A stretch of DNA of 64,000 nucleotides from Pocillopora verrucosa (GCF_036669915.1 NC_089319.1:22042065-22106064); one strand, 5' to 3'; shown: positions 50,101 through 62,122, counted from the stretch's first letter. Numbers and translations: made by a program. Notes: a model not told the origin generated them from the letters alone.

Positions 50101-52281
50101 ATGGTCTATATAAGCCTCTATGACAAATTTCAATGTGGAAAGTGTGTTAATTGTCAGAAAGGCTTAAGGAAGAAATCTTAGATGGACAATTTGATAACAC
50201 TACACACATGTCATATCAAAATTACTATTGGTATGCTTTTAGATAATCTCTATGCAAATCATTTGGGATGACTGTTAAAGGTATGACTGTTAGCAGACCT
50301 AAAAAAACTGCTTGCAGACAAATCAATTCCTAACCTATGCTCAATTTGAGTCAAAAGAATTTTTCTTTTGATTTCTTAATCTAATAAGGAACTTAATATG
50401 TCTACATAGCTACAAAGATTATCAGTGAATTGTTTGGCAGATAATACGATGGGCTGGTCAACTTCTAAAATCTTGATCTAGTAAAAGAGAAATTAATAAT
50501 TTCATATCTAAGAAAAATCAGATATTTTCACCCAATGCCACCTTAGAGAAGTTTCATCACTCATCATCAATTCATGTGTCATTGATCCATTTTATTTTTA
50601 ACCGGACATGAGTGTAACCAGTCAGTAATTTCTGTGACCCATACCAACACCATATTGGAACAGATCACTGTTGGTACTAGAATTCATCTATTGCTTTACA
50701 AAATGCATCACTCTTTTACATTATCTTCCAGTTCAAAGCTTAGTCTAATTTGATATTTGAGAATGCACTGCAATGTTGTACTTTGCTCTCTAGACATTCA
50801 TAAACATTGCCATGCCTTCCAATGCAGACAGATTTTGAGATAAAAAAAATTTTACCCCTCTAAATAAAATAAAATTGCAGGATGATAAATAGGAATAAAA
50901 TAGCCCGTTTGGTTCCGTCTTACAGAATAAATACATAAATCATCCACATGGGGAGGGTTTAAAAACCTCATTATCATCGGTGTAACACATGGCAAAGGAA
51001 ACTCTTTCAAAACATTTACATATTTAATCAGTTCACAAAAGGAACTAAACATTTGCATTGAAATTTCAAGGACATCGTACACAAGTTACAGAGGTCTGTG
51101 CAAATCCAATGAAGAGATTCCGAAGAAGATATTTTTTACTGCATCACGACGCTTTTAAATATCAGTAAAATTATGGTATAGGAGACGGCGATCAATTAGG
51201 TAATACGCGATCGGGTGATGCTGTAAGGTAAGGTGGCCGTCAAACTGCCAGAGGGTGTATTACGTTTTGAGTTAGCGCATACTTCCTAACATGCAGTGAA
51301 CACTTACTACAAAGAGTCTTTAATTACTGAAACCGTTAGCGCTGGTTGCCGTTTGGGCTTGGTCGCTTGGAGTATATATTGAAACTCGAATCTGAAGGAA
51401 TATGAACGCATTGTAAACAGCAGAAGAACAAAGTGTTTTAAGTAGATGAAAAAATATTTGTCAATGAAAACTGATTGGTTCAGCTGCTCCCATTTGCCTT
51501 ATTTCAATCGAACACCACCTGAAGGCAGACGATAATGTTCCAAACTTTTCCTTAAATACCATAAACTAGCATTTAACGCAATCAAATTGAGGCTAGTTCT
51601 TACGTCTCTCTTTCAATGTAATGTGTCGCATTTTCGCTGCATTGCTACTATACCTCACGCTATCTTAGAGCTAAATAATTTCAATCCGGGCTATAAATTA
51701 TACATTACGAATTCTATCGACACGATAAACCATTTATTAAATGCCCCGGCAAAAAAATAAAAGATCGAACTCTTTGATAATCCTATGGACTACAAAACAA
51801 ATCATCCGAGCGTGTAAATGTTTGACAGCGTAAAAAGACCCGAAAATTATTGACGTGAAGGTAACTAACAGAGAGATCTTTTCAATCTCCGTCTTGATTA
51901 ATGACGGCTAGTTTCTGCAGCACAAAGCTTTGCAATGCTGGTGGAAATTAACATGGCGAAAACTGAACTCTAAGAAGATTATTATCAAATACAGGAATCT
52001 ATCAGCAAAAGAACTAGGTTCGTTCGCTTCTGATCCTTTCCTAGATCTCCCAGTAGTTTAAATGTCACTGCAGTCAAAGGAGCAAACAAGTTGCTAAAAT
52101 AATGAATTCTTTAATTGCGTGCTTTAGTATGCAGTGTGAACTTGAATAACTGCACTGTCACCTACACGGTCGTTTATTTATAGTGCGAAGATTTAGTTTA
52201 CCTCTCTTGTTCCGCCGCCTGGTCGCAAATCTTGCGCTTTCTGTCTTTACCACCTGGATTACAACCACCGTTAGCTTTCAT
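34250..52281 (-). CDS. AHR: Aryl hydrocarbon receptor (bHLH-PAS transcription factor), complete 12-exon gene
   Basis: AHR is a bHLH-PAS factor that dimerises with ARNT and binds GCGTG-core elements. Twelve exons join with matching phases to 957 residues: 52281-52202, 48831-48659, 47273-47179, 42081-41992, 40979-40890, 40033-39982, 39335-39250, 38462-38281, 37690-37584, 37186-37045, 36645-36176 and 35556-34250 (TAA). Residues ~12-17 (KDRKRK) and ~85-90 (GKRKRR) look like nuclear localisation signals. The bHLH at ~28-80 contains ASRRHREKINATLEELGSLL and SKLDKLTVLKLSVSYF, the AHR-type signature. PAS-A starts ~117 (ALDSFFLVLSDSGDVFFAS). PAS-B is ~265-365 (VFQWIRGKARTLYDKNNKPE). A polyproline tract lies near residue 410. 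The last exon encodes ~435 residues, acidic and Asn/Ser/Pro-rich, a likely activation region. Ligand binding cannot be judged by eye. The start ATG is the first in exon 1, in frame with the bHLH. Confidence 0.93.
36472..36499 (-). repeat. Polyproline-coding trinucleotide repeat in AHR (copy B)
   Basis: This is the same GGT-unit run as at 16382-16411 but one unit shorter, so the predicted proline run is one residue shorter. Confidence 0.85.
40721..40865. repeat. MITE-like repeat, family 3 (copy-B counterpart)
   Basis: Same as 20628-20772: GGCCTGGTTGTTCAAAGG at one end, ACAACTGGGTCC at the other, and the core TGGATAACGCTATCCA. Confidence 0.65.
41484..41623. repeat. MITE-like repeat, family 3 (copy-B counterpart)
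   Basis: Counterpart of 21391-21530. Confidence 0.6.
41728..41935. mobile_element. MITE, family 1 (copy-B counterpart of 21633-21839)
   Basis: Here the left terminus is the full TTAACCCTTTAACTCCCA and the right terminus GGGAGTTGGAGGGTTAA, about 208 bp. Confidence 0.75.
42082..47178. other. AHR intron 3, containing the contig-overlap edge
   Basis: A 5.1-kb AT-rich intron. The duplicated block ends inside it at 43774, after which the sequence is unique. It contains a degenerate family-1-like stretch near 43800-43972 (ending GTTTGAGGGTTAAG) and a family-2 MITE at 44414-44621. The 95-codon ORF at 46482-46195 (minus) has no recognisable domain and no matching splice phase, so I do not call it an exon. 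Confidence 0.6.
44414..44621. mobile_element. MITE, family 2
   Basis: The element starts TTAACCATTTACACCC and ends ATAAAGGGCTAA. Its interior shares CACCAACCTA, CTGCTGAATCAATCATT-like and GTACCAAAGGAAATG-like blocks with 5943-6143. About 208 bp, non-coding. Confidence 0.65.
47371..47570. mobile_element. 200-bp long-hairpin element (near-perfect inverted repeat)
   Basis: The left arm begins TAACAGGGTAATTTAGTATT and the right arm ends with its complement (TACTAAATTACCCAGTTA). Each arm runs about 65-70 bp, through the GTTGATA-type and TTGGCCACCA blocks to GAGTT(T/G)AAAAGCTGA, with few mismatches. The loop is about 55-60 bp. The whole unit would fold into one long stem. It is in AHR intron 2, about 100 bp upstream (transcript sense) of exon 3. 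Confidence 0.8.
48832..52201. other. AHR intron 1
   Basis: A 3.4-kb AT-rich intron between the N-terminal exon and the bHLH exon. Short ORFs at 49819-50019 (+) and 51082-50852 (-) have no recognisable domain. I see no MITE with clear termini here. Confidence 0.55.
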
Positions 52282-53216
52282 TTTCCAGTTTTCCCGCTAA
52301 AACTGAAAGCATAAACGATTACATCCTCGTTAGATAGTAACACCATTTGATAAGCCACACAGAAATTCTTCACGTCGCCATGTTTTTAAAAGCTGTGTCG
52401 ATCTGTCAAAAATTACAATATAGGCGCAAATTGACGCCTCCATTTGACACTATCATGCAAAAAAACGAAGCTTTACGCTATGAGGCATCGAAAAACGTTT
52501 CAATTTACCTGAAAGAGTCGTGAATTGGCTCCTTACAACCTTTTGAAAGTAGCCACGATCTTTCTCAAACTAACCGGAACGCGGTAGGGATTCCAAAGGC
52601 CGAGTTTGTCCACAAGCCAAATGCGTGATACTGGAGTATTGATAAAGCGCGGTCAGACTGGGGCTGGTCACCAAAGACAATAGTCGTATTGTCTTTCAGT
52701 TTATTATTGGTGGATTTTACGGTCGCAAAATACATCTTGATCTTCTTCCTTTTCTGTCATTTTGATTCTCGTTCTTTTGTGTTTTACAATCTTGATTTTT
52801 TTTTTAGTTTGCCATCAATTTTAAAGCGTTTCCGCGTGAAAATTTTTTGAAGGAAATATTTTCCCCTTACTCTCTGTTTGTTTAGGGTTTTTCCACCATT
52901 TGGTTAAATAATGAGTCCTTTTTTCATTTTGCAGCTGGGGATCACGTGAACGTTATCTGGAAATGTCTTCCACTGGACATAGGTGTCCTGGGTATGGGGT
53001 TCGTTTCTTAATTTCATGCTGTTTTATCAGATTGAACCCGGAGGCGAGCGACAATGCTGCAGCAGTCAAGCTTCTTCTTAAAGTGTTGAATTTCGGTAAA
53101 TAGCCAAATGTCCTCTAAATCGTGATGCAAGCGGGAAAGGAGTTATGGGTAATAGTTAAAATGGCTGCCTCGCGAATGGTCTTAGTGTAGGATTAAAATT
53201 TTGTACTTTCGCTTCT
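52282..53216. promoter_or_regulatory. Divergent promoter region between AHR and the PH-START gene
   Basis: About 0.94 kb separates the two start codons, which point away from each other, so both promoters and 5' UTRs should be here. A CACGTG E-box is at 52943-52948, and TTTCCGCGTGAAAA near 52827-52840 has a GCGTG core. There is no clear TATA box for either gene. Confidence 0.5.
53161..53190 (+). promoter_or_regulatory. Candidate 9-codon uORF upstream of the PH-START start codon
   Basis: The sequence encodes MAASRMVLV then stop, in AAAATGG context, and ends 26 nt before the main ATG at 53217. Its relevance depends on the transcription start being upstream of 53161, which I cannot see. Confidence 0.35.
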
Positions 53217-56200
53217 ATGGAAGAGGAATTTGTTGTCAAAGAAGGCTGGGTTGTTAAAGAAAGTGGACAAGCTGTCCTTGGTCAGACGAACTGGCGCAAA
53301 CGATGGTGCCGGCTTGTAAGAGGTTCGAATGGAGCCTCTTGGTCATATTACAGGTGACTGTTATTGTTGTTTTCGTGTCTTTTTGTAATGGACACCTTAA
53401 GTCTGTTTGGTTCTTTGTTGTGTAAATATCCATGAATATTTAACTCTGTTAAAAGGCTGTACTGAGAAGTCACGACTCACGAAAAGATCGTAAAATATTT
53501 ATCAAAGAACGTGCCCGAAGCGAGAAAACATCCGTGTACTTGCTGTTACGTATTTCGTGCGGCGAGGGAAAACTTAAAATTTATCAGCTTTTACGGAAGA
53601 CTCGAGACATTTTGGCTCGTCTGAAGTTTCAGATCTGAGCAATGTTGGTCGAGCGATTCGATAGCAATCGCATTAGGCTCCATAATCAATAAGCTTATAT
53701 TTACACAGTGATATTCTGTTACCAAACATCTGGTAGAATGATTTAATTATACTTGGAGAAATGATCTCAAAAGTCTTTTGTTTCATAGCTTGTCTTGAAA
53801 CTTTTTCACACAGTAGTTACACTTACGTATTGCGTTTATGCAACAGTCTATAAATATAATCTAAATGAAACTAAAATATTGGCTAAGGCACGCAAAGCAC
53901 AAATTCTTAGCAAAATGAAAGAATTTTGATTCACTGAAGGAAGTGTAGTTTTAACCTATGAACCTTCGACTTTTTGGAAGGCGGTATGATCTTGATGAAA
54001 TTGTGCTAAAGAAATTTATACCATGGCTAGCTCATTCTCAGTGTTTTCCTTTTCAGGCAGCTACTGGTAAAATTTACTGCCTGTAGTATTCCTTATAACT
54101 GCTTAAAATTGCTTGGAATTCTTGAAAATTGCTCCCAGCTGACCTCTTTCTTTACTTTGTGATTTTTTTCATTTTTCTATCCATGCAGACGACCCATAGA
54201 GATATTTCAAACATGCTTTTGCATTTAATTTTGTCAAATCAGCAAATTATTATTTTTTTGAGAAGAAATACAGGATGTGGTTAGTTATACAATTTACAAG
54301 AAGGCGTGATGATCCCTTTATTAAAATGAGACTGCAAAATATGGAAAATGTTGATTTCATAACTAGTTTTGTTGATTGATTAGTACTGGATATATTGAAG
54401 ATTGATCTGGGTTTCTGTTTCTTTTCACAACTGCAGATACAGCCAAGTCAGACAACAATTGTAGATATGCTAAAAGATATTCAGCTTTTGTAATTTTTCT
54501 TAAAATGTCTTGTTATCTTTTTATCAGTTTTTTCATCACTCTTCCCTTCAATTTGCATAATTTACCAAACTTTGTAAAGGTGTACACAGTTGTTTATAAA
54601 AAAAAAAAAAAAATTTAACAGGTGATGAAAATTTGAGAAATCTTGAAATATTGCGAGAGATTTACCTTTAGAGGACTTCCTGAAGAGATCTGAATAAATC
54701 AGTTCTAAGTGTTGTAAGATCTGTTTTGCTCTGTTGAATATCACAAAATTAGCATCATATCCCATTTTGCAAACACCTGCTAAAAAAACAGACAATTTTT
54801 TCAAACAATTATTTTTTCCTGATAGTTGTCAACCTCACTTGCATTGTTATTGTTGGTTGAATTAATTTATGGGGATATAACTGTGGATAACATAAAAAAA
54901 TGTTTTCAATAACATGCCATAATTTAGTGCACCATTCTGGGTCACATGCCAGTGAACTATTTCTGAAAATATCCCAATTTTAGAAATCCCACTCATTTTC
55001 AGTTTCCCTCTATACTTTCATCTTTGGAAACAAATTTTTTTCAACACCTGTGCCTCTCAAAGATCTGTTTTGCAAAACTGATGAATAAACAATCACCTAA
55101 TAGTGTCAATGCTCAAAAACTCACTCTGTCAATACATTATATATCCAACCTTTTCTCAAAATTCTCTCCACTGATTAAGTTCAGTTAAAATGTGCACTAG
55201 TATCATTAGAAATACTGCCAATAAACACAGTAGTTTTTTCCCTATTTCTGTCAACTTTTGATAACTGAAACTTTTTTCAATTCCCTCAAAAATGCTAGTT
55301 ATGGGAAGTCAACAGTGTAAACAGAAATAAAATTGTGGTCTAATTTGCAGGAAAATGGATGATATTGCATTAAACCAACCAGCTGGACGGATAGAACTTA
55401 ATTCCACATGTAAGAATATGTTTTATATAAATTTTAAACTCCCAACCCAACAAGTGGTCTTTTTTGCCCAAGATCTTTTTTTAATTTTAACTCATTACCA
55501 ACTCACTACATTATGCAAATGAAGTGATTGGACTATGTATTATTTTTTTTTATGTATAATACTACAGATGCTGCACGTGAACTTGAAGAAGGAGAAAGAA
55601 AGAAGAAACCAAACTGCTTTGCTCTTGGTCCAGTGTTTGATGATTTTGCCAAGAGAACTTACTACATTAGCTGTGGTGAGTTTGTTTGTTAACTTTTAAT
55701 ACTATTTTATAGCAATTCCCCAACAAACAAATTTGAAACAAATAAGAGAGTTGTTTAACATATTTAGTGTTGGCCTCATAGATATGAGATGGTAAATGTT
55801 TTATGTCAGTGTGGCTGTAGCTCTCCCTCAGTTTTGTTAAGAATGAGGTTTAGATTTATTATTTCATAAATATACGATTCTGTGCTTTATAAGTTGTTTC
55901 TGTAAACTCTTAGTGATATTTGACCTTACTGCCTGGAGAAGACTTGTAGTTTGCTGTCAAAGTGTTACTTTCCCTATCAGAAGTGGCCTTATTGTGAGAC
56001 AAAAAATAATGCTTTATAAAAATTAATTGTATTGATTTTGGTTGAGGCATCCAAAATTGCTTCTCCATGTAAAGGAAAAGTACAACCTTTGAGGTGAGTA
56101 AGATAAAAAAAATATCAAAATTGGAAAGGAAAGACCCAAAAGGAGTGATTGTAGTCAGGAGTGGGGCAAGTTCATGCAAATTAAATGCTTAGATTTGAAA

Positions 56201-59200
56201 GATTACAGCTAAATTTTCCTAAGATGTTTTAAAAAATTTGATGCAATGCTCTATTTTTGCACAGAAACTGTGGATGATAAGCTAAGCTGGATGGAAGTAC
56301 TCAATGCAGCAACAGAATCTTTGCAAGCAGAGCCACAAGACAAATTTGAAAAGAGGAAAAAAAGTGTGCGACAGAGGATGACAAGACGAGTATGTATTTT
56401 GGAGATTAGTGCAAGGGTAACAGTGACTGACACAAAGAGAAACTGAGTTGAAGTCATCAACAGAACTATTGGTTTAAACTTTGGATTGGATGAATTCTGC
56501 TCAGGTTTTATAAACAGAGGTCAATACCACCCACAACTGTCTTTCTCTGGCCTGTCCTTACCTGATTAACCCTTTACTCTCTAACATCAGTATGCATATT
56601 CTCCATACTACTCCCTAGACATTTCCTAAGATTCTGACAAAGAGAATTTGTTCAACGATCAAGAGTTTCTTTAGTTGATGATCTTCTTCTGTAATCTCAT
56701 GACCTTAATGTTTGATTTGTGAGTGATGTTGTGAGGAGAAATTAGATGTTCGTCACTGTTAGGGTTTAAAGAGTTAACATTATAATCCTTACTATATGAC
56801 TTACTTCACAGTCTAGAAAACCATCTAGCAGGCGGCAAGGAGAAAATGATTCCAAGCAAGAAGTTTGTTTGGATCCTGTTCAGAGAATGGAGGTAAATGC
56901 AAGCTGAAGACACAAAAATGTTTGTTAGTAAACAGTATTTTGGTTTGAATAGGGATTTGGATGGGTTTTGGTAAGCCAGATTGGAGTTAAGCAGAATTTG
57001 ATGATTGGGGTTTGTCAAATTTTGGTTCTCCAGAGTGTTGTTGGTGTGATTGTGGCTCAACAGATTGTGGAACTCTGGATTGAAGCAGCTGGATTTTTCT
57101 TGGCTAGATCTTGATCAGCTGGAATCTAGTTAGCTGAAGTTTGGATAGCTATAACAGGATAATTTAGTATGGATTCTGATTATCCAGAGTTTTAAATGAT
57201 CCAACCCTTAAAAAGCTACTTGACTGCTGCCCTGCATAAATATAAGTGAGTTAGACTGCCGACCAAATTGTCATAGTCCTGTTTAGCAAAAATGATTTAG
57301 TTTCTTCCAACTAGGACTATTTTGTGAAACATTCTTCATCATTAAAATTTGTTTTGTTTAGTTTTGGGCAAGACTCTGTCAAATCATTGAGAGTGAGAAT
57401 TGGAAGAAGACTGACACCAAGAATGGAGTAACAGTATCACGACTAAGCTTTACACATAACGACAAGGCTGCTGTAAAGGTAAACAGTCTTGTACCTTGAT
57501 AAAGCAAAGGGGACAAATGAGCAGTTCCCACCTGCTATCTTGGGATTGTAAAGTTGAGGGAGGTTGGGGAGAGTCATGTGTACTACCCAATGATGTTTTG
57601 GCAAGTGGTTTTTTGATCAACCTTAAGATTTACCATGTTTCTTATTATTTTTCATTAATTTTACTTCATAGATTGAAGGTGTCATCCCTGTACCTCCAGA
57701 CATTGCATTTGATTACCTTCAGCTTGCAATGAAAAAGGGAGGCAAGGTAAGATGCATGTAATTTTAAAGTTGCATTTGTGCATGTTAGAAATTGGTGACA
57801 GAGCTGACATAAAAGATATAGCTTCATAGTAATATGCCTTACACTGAGGGAAATACTACCTGTAGTTTTTAACCTTATCATTCTCAAAATCTCTTTAGGA
57901 ATTATCTTTACTGTCTGTTATACAATTCTCATGATGTTGGTTTCTTTAAGTTTGAAAAACTCTAAGGCTCTGTGCACTTGAATGATAATCTGTCTTTCTA
58001 TTTATCCTTGAGAGGTGGAGACAGTAATGGACAAGAAATGATAGAAGTCCGTTTAAGGGACACTGTTTCTGTACCCCCCGGGATTTAACCAACTCGAAAA
58101 TCAATCATCTTGACTAACTTGTATTTACAATTCCTTTTTTGTTCCAGCTAGACCAACCTTTTCGAGGAGAAGAAGTTTTACAAAAAGTAGAGGGTAAGTA
58201 AATGTTTCTTCGTCTTTGAACTTTACTGATGACAGAAAGATTACGCAAGCTGAGTGCAGGTCGGATCAATCCTGTGCAATGAAATTAAGTAAACGTAGTT
58301 TTTGCTTTCTAGCAAAGAGTGGAAGGTTATGACCAGACCTTACACGTAGTAACCCATTTTTATTTTCTCTATAAAGAGCAGTTTGTTATTGTTGTTTACG
58401 GCGTCATTTGATTATCACCTTGTCGTTGTAGGATAATTTTGGATAATTAACAATCTTGTCGGAGAGCATGGAAGAAGCCCTTGACAATTTTCTGTTATCG
58501 TATCTGCAGAGTCAATTCCACACGCCAGCATCGTATATAATAAATACAGTGTTCCTCTGCCAAGTGCTGCCCCCAGAGATGTATGTCTCCAAAGAATGTG
58601 GATACCATCGTACTTAACTAGAAATGGAACATCAGGTATTTGTCGATAATGGCGGTTTAGCAAAGAAAAATGAAACAAATGCAAGGTGTACATGTAGTTT
58701 GTTTGAAAGGTCTACCTAGTCTACGCAACATTCCAATACCATTCTGTCAGAGAAATTTTTAATTGAGTGTTAAAAAGTCAAACCGTTTTTGTACTATGAT
58801 TAGTCCAGAAAAAAAAAGCACGCCACTCTGAAAACTAATCACATGACTGATTTTCTAGACTTTTCCCGCGCTCCAGGCAGTTTGCGTGTTCTTGCGTCGA
58901 GTTCATGTGATATTTTCCTATAACCTGATTGGTCGTTGTGATTACTTTGGCTGTGGTTTCGCGACACTTAATCGAAATGCACTCCAACCACTGCAATCTG
59001 AGCGATATTATCGAATAATACCACTATTGCGAGTTCACGCAGCTTTGACGCAAATATGTTGCATACGTTATGCACTCGAACGATGTATAGGCCTAGATAA
59101 GGGAGAGGGTGGTCACCTTTTTATCGAAAAAGTGATCATTCTTGAATTTAAGAAAACTTGGCGTTCCCCCCCCCCTCCAACACCAGGATGATGCTGGTGT

Positions 59201-61764
59201 AGGACCCTTCCCCCCCTAATAGGGGAATGTTGATTACGCCCCCTCTTGCGATTGGTGAAATGGGTTGGGTGTCACAATCCACATATTACAACATGATAAA
59301 TACCATAAACATAGAAAAAGATAAAAATTTACAATGAGTGTCAAATTTTTTTAATATTGTAGGAATGGTGTTATGGTCAACGTATCATTCCCACATTCCA
59401 CAAGTTCAGGTTAGTCTTTCAGCAGAGCTTGGTTTTTAGAAAAATTTAAACACATCAACTTTCCAAAAGACCAAAACATTAGTGTGTGCGACAATGTTTT
59501 TTACGATCACAAACCAAATCAAACCCTAAGACGCGCGCGCCAGGATAGTAGTGTTCTTCTTCACAGAAAGTTGTTGGGTTCAGGCCATATTCTTGGTGAC
59601 CTTCGAGTGTTATTTGGCAGTCTATTAATCAGTTTTACGGCTTATCTTGTGGCTTGGAGTTGCAATTTCCTGCCCGCTTCGTTTAACAAACACGCCGTCG
59701 AATATATCTTTTTAAATCAGACGGGAAGTTGTTTTTGAAGGGCGACAGAGCAGCTTGAACCGTCGCCAAAATAAATCAAATGTTGTTACGAAAAAAAAAA
59801 AAAAGGGCGTAAGAGGGTACACCATCTTTTACAATTTTCTCCAACTTAGCTTGAAATCTTCTAGCACTTCTATTACGATTGTTTCGTTTGAAGAAGTTTC
59901 ATATAAGTGTAGTTACTACGTTTTAAATTGCTGGGGGTTCTAAGTAAGTAAACAAACGTCGCGGTAGTCCATCAATGCAATGAATTGTTGAAGAATTCGT
60001 TAATAGGATTTATATATGATTACGTGATAATGGATCAACTTACTTTTTTAATTTACGGAGTGAGGACGAGCCGATAATTTGACAACGCGCTAATATGTCT
60101 CTTTCTGGGTAGGGGTTCACAAGAGTGCTTGCAGACCTGTCTGGATTTGTGTTATCACCTCACACTTCATCAGGTACAAAAATATATCATCGGTGAATGA
60201 ACTATTCCTGTTTTGTTAATAGCTTCCTTGTTGCGTTTAGACAGTGAGGGATCTTAGGCTTTCCCTCAGTTGTTAGATGCATTGTAGGATATACGCCCAC
60301 ACAAGATTCACTGTAAATTTAGGGAGGAGCAATTGGAATTCTGGTCTGTTCTGGGCATAGGTTATGCGTTCCGTGAGCTCGAACCTTTCATAACCGCAAA
60401 ATAAATGGATTACTCTAGCTATAATTAAACCCGCGGATTTTTAAATGAAGTTATTATCTTTAGCGGAAACACAAGCTGCCACTCGTAAATTGATTCTTGT
60501 ATATAATCATCAGATCATCGTTTCTAAAGTCCTGTGTAAATAAACTCTCATTCAGGATAGACACACGCCACGTCCATAGCTCGCCAACAACGGAACATCT
60601 GTCAGATGAAAGACATCCTAAGAGCAGTTCAAGCTTGTAAATGAATGTCGTAAACTTACACCCTTCCGTCTAGTACACGTCCATCGTCGCACTAAAATGT
60701 CCATGTTGTTTGCTGTTGGGTGGGAAACGTTTGTAAAAATCCTTTTCCTCCCCTCCCCCTTCCTCTCAACCTTCCCGTGCTCACCCCCGTGCCCACCTTC
60801 CCCGTGTCCGCCCACCCACTCATACCCCCCCACCCACTCACACCCCCCCCCCTCTCCTCGTGATCACCCTTACTCTCTGCGTTGGGCTTGCTCAAGCTAC
60901 AATCTTGTTGGCGATTTTCCTCTCTATAAAAACATGAGATGTTGTGATCAGTTTAGTTCCGTGCAGATTATGAAAAGAAAACAAAGATCACCGAATAATC
61001 AGGAAGATTTCCTGCACGCTGGAGAAGATGGTCGACGACTTTACGTCTTCAGCGTTAAAAGTGTTCCGTCTTGGCGAATAATTTCATCTCGAATATCAAT
61101 TGAGATGGATTAATAAGCAAAATGAGTCTTTTTGTAGAGATAGCTCCACTGCTGAGCTTCAGAGATTGCCTGTTTTCATTCATGGCTTTCAACAGCTCCA
61201 TGTGATACCTCCTTGGTTCTGATTAGCCCTAACTTCTTTGCTTTGGTTTTACGACGCTTAATCGAAATGTGTTATAATATATTGCAATATTCTGCAAAGC
61301 TAGAAACATATCAAGGAGCTTGAGGTATTGAACGTTAACTGAAATGAACAAAGGGGATAACTTTCTAAAGAAACTGTGGTGCTTCGTCGGTGGGGTATTA
61401 CGAGATGATTTTGCTTTATCAACTGAGTCGAAAGAGACGGTTTCTTTGTTTGTTCCAGATTCTTCAGTTCACACAAATGCAGCAATACTGATTCAAATTG
61501 ACGTCCGAGACTCGTTGCAGACGATGCTGGAAGGTAGCTACAAATCAGGTAAATACTGAAGATATCTCAATTCATGGACGCCACACCTCAGTTATGGTTT
61601 TGATTTATTGAACCAAAACTGTGCAACCCTCTTCTCCTTGGTTGAGACACCTTATTGATTGTACTTTTCGTATTTTTCTAGGTCTGTTGAAGGTTGGTTT
61701 AAGAACTGCTTTCGCTCACATCAGTAACCTGGTGGAACAATACTACAAATGCGTTCAAGGATAA
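53217..61764 (+). CDS. PH domain - START domain protein, 13 exons, 384 residues
   Basis: Exons: 53217-53353, 55351-55409, 55568-55675, 56265-56389, 56812-56892, 57362-57478, 57672-57746, 58148-58193, 58510-58635, 59363-59409, 60113-60173, 61459-61548 and 61682-61764 (TAA). All phases match. Residues ~6-105 form a PH domain: KEGWVVKESG, then NWRKRWCRLV, and the terminal helix DKLSWMEVLNAATE. These modules bind phosphoinositides at membranes. A basic linker (KFEKRKKSVRQRMTRR) follows. Residues ~160-384 read as a START lipid-transfer domain: WARLCQIIESENWKKTDTKN, then VEGVIPVPPDIAFDYL-like, WSTYHSHIPQ, LADLSGFVLSPH, AAILIQIDVRDSL and the C-terminal helix AHISNLVEQYY. The PH-START order resembles CERT, but the protein is much shorter and lacks an evident FFAT motif. 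I cannot name an ortholog. Lipid transfer or sensing at a membrane is inference. Confidence 0.88.
53354..55350 (+). other. PH-START intron 1
   Basis: A 2.0-kb AT-rich intron with homopolymer runs (for example A-run near 54599-54613). No repeat with clear termini and no additional exon is recognised. Confidence 0.5.
56566..56777. mobile_element. MITE, family 2, reverse orientation
   Basis: The termini are TTAACCCTTTACTCTC and TTTAAAGAGTTAA. The interior is the reverse complement of family 2 (TGATGATCTTCTTCTG-like and TCATGACCTTAATG blocks). It lies in the PH-START intron before the exon at 56812, ending about 35 bp upstream of that acceptor. Confidence 0.65.
56930..57140 (+). repeat. Degenerate GT-rich short-motif repeat in PH-START intron
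   Basis: Recurrent variants of TTTGGAT, AGCTGGAAT and TTAGCTGAAGTTTGGAT occur in a strongly T/G-rich strand, as in a decayed tandem array. No exact period can be stated by eye. Confidence 0.35.
60743..60855 (+). repeat. C-rich low-complexity tract (G4-prone on the minus strand)
   Basis: About 110 bp of CCCTCCCC, CCCACCCACTCA and CCCCCCCC runs in PH-START intron 11. The complementary strand has many G-runs of three or more at short spacing. Interrupted CCCACCCACTCAYACCC units repeat twice. Confidence 0.7.
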
Positions 61765-61820
61765 CTATGTGAAAGACGCCGAGTTCAAATTAAAATTAGG
61801 GGTTCTCAAGATATCAAAGT

Positions 61821-62029
61821 TTAACCCTTTAACTCCCATGAGTGACCAAGACAGAATTTCTCCTTACAATATCAATACAATATCGAGCAGACAAGTGATG
61901 AGAATAAAGAAAAATCTTAATTAGGGGATTATTAGTTGATCCAATGCCAAATTCTCCAAACTAACATCAGAACTGTACAGCAGACAGTAAGGAGAATTAC
62001 AAATGACATATTGAGAGTTAAAGGGTTAA
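61821..62029. mobile_element. MITE, family 1, GAGTGACCA subfamily
   Basis: The left end TTAACCCTTTAACTCCCA and the right end GAGAGTTAAAGGGTTAA, 209 bp. The interior closely matches 21633-21839 / 41728-41935 (GACAGAATTTCTCCTTACAA). It is just 57 bp after the PH-START stop codon, so it probably sits in the 3' UTR. Confidence 0.8.
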
Positions 62030-62122
62030 AGTATCCAAATAGAGTAAAGGGTCTGTATTACTTGTACAGATGATATAAACAAACAAGAAAGTGCATGTTA
62101 TTTAATAAGTAATATATAAATT

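Noticed and set aside
59484-59738. 84-codon ORF in a PH-START intron
   Set aside because: The flanking exons join in phase without it and it shows no family resemblance.
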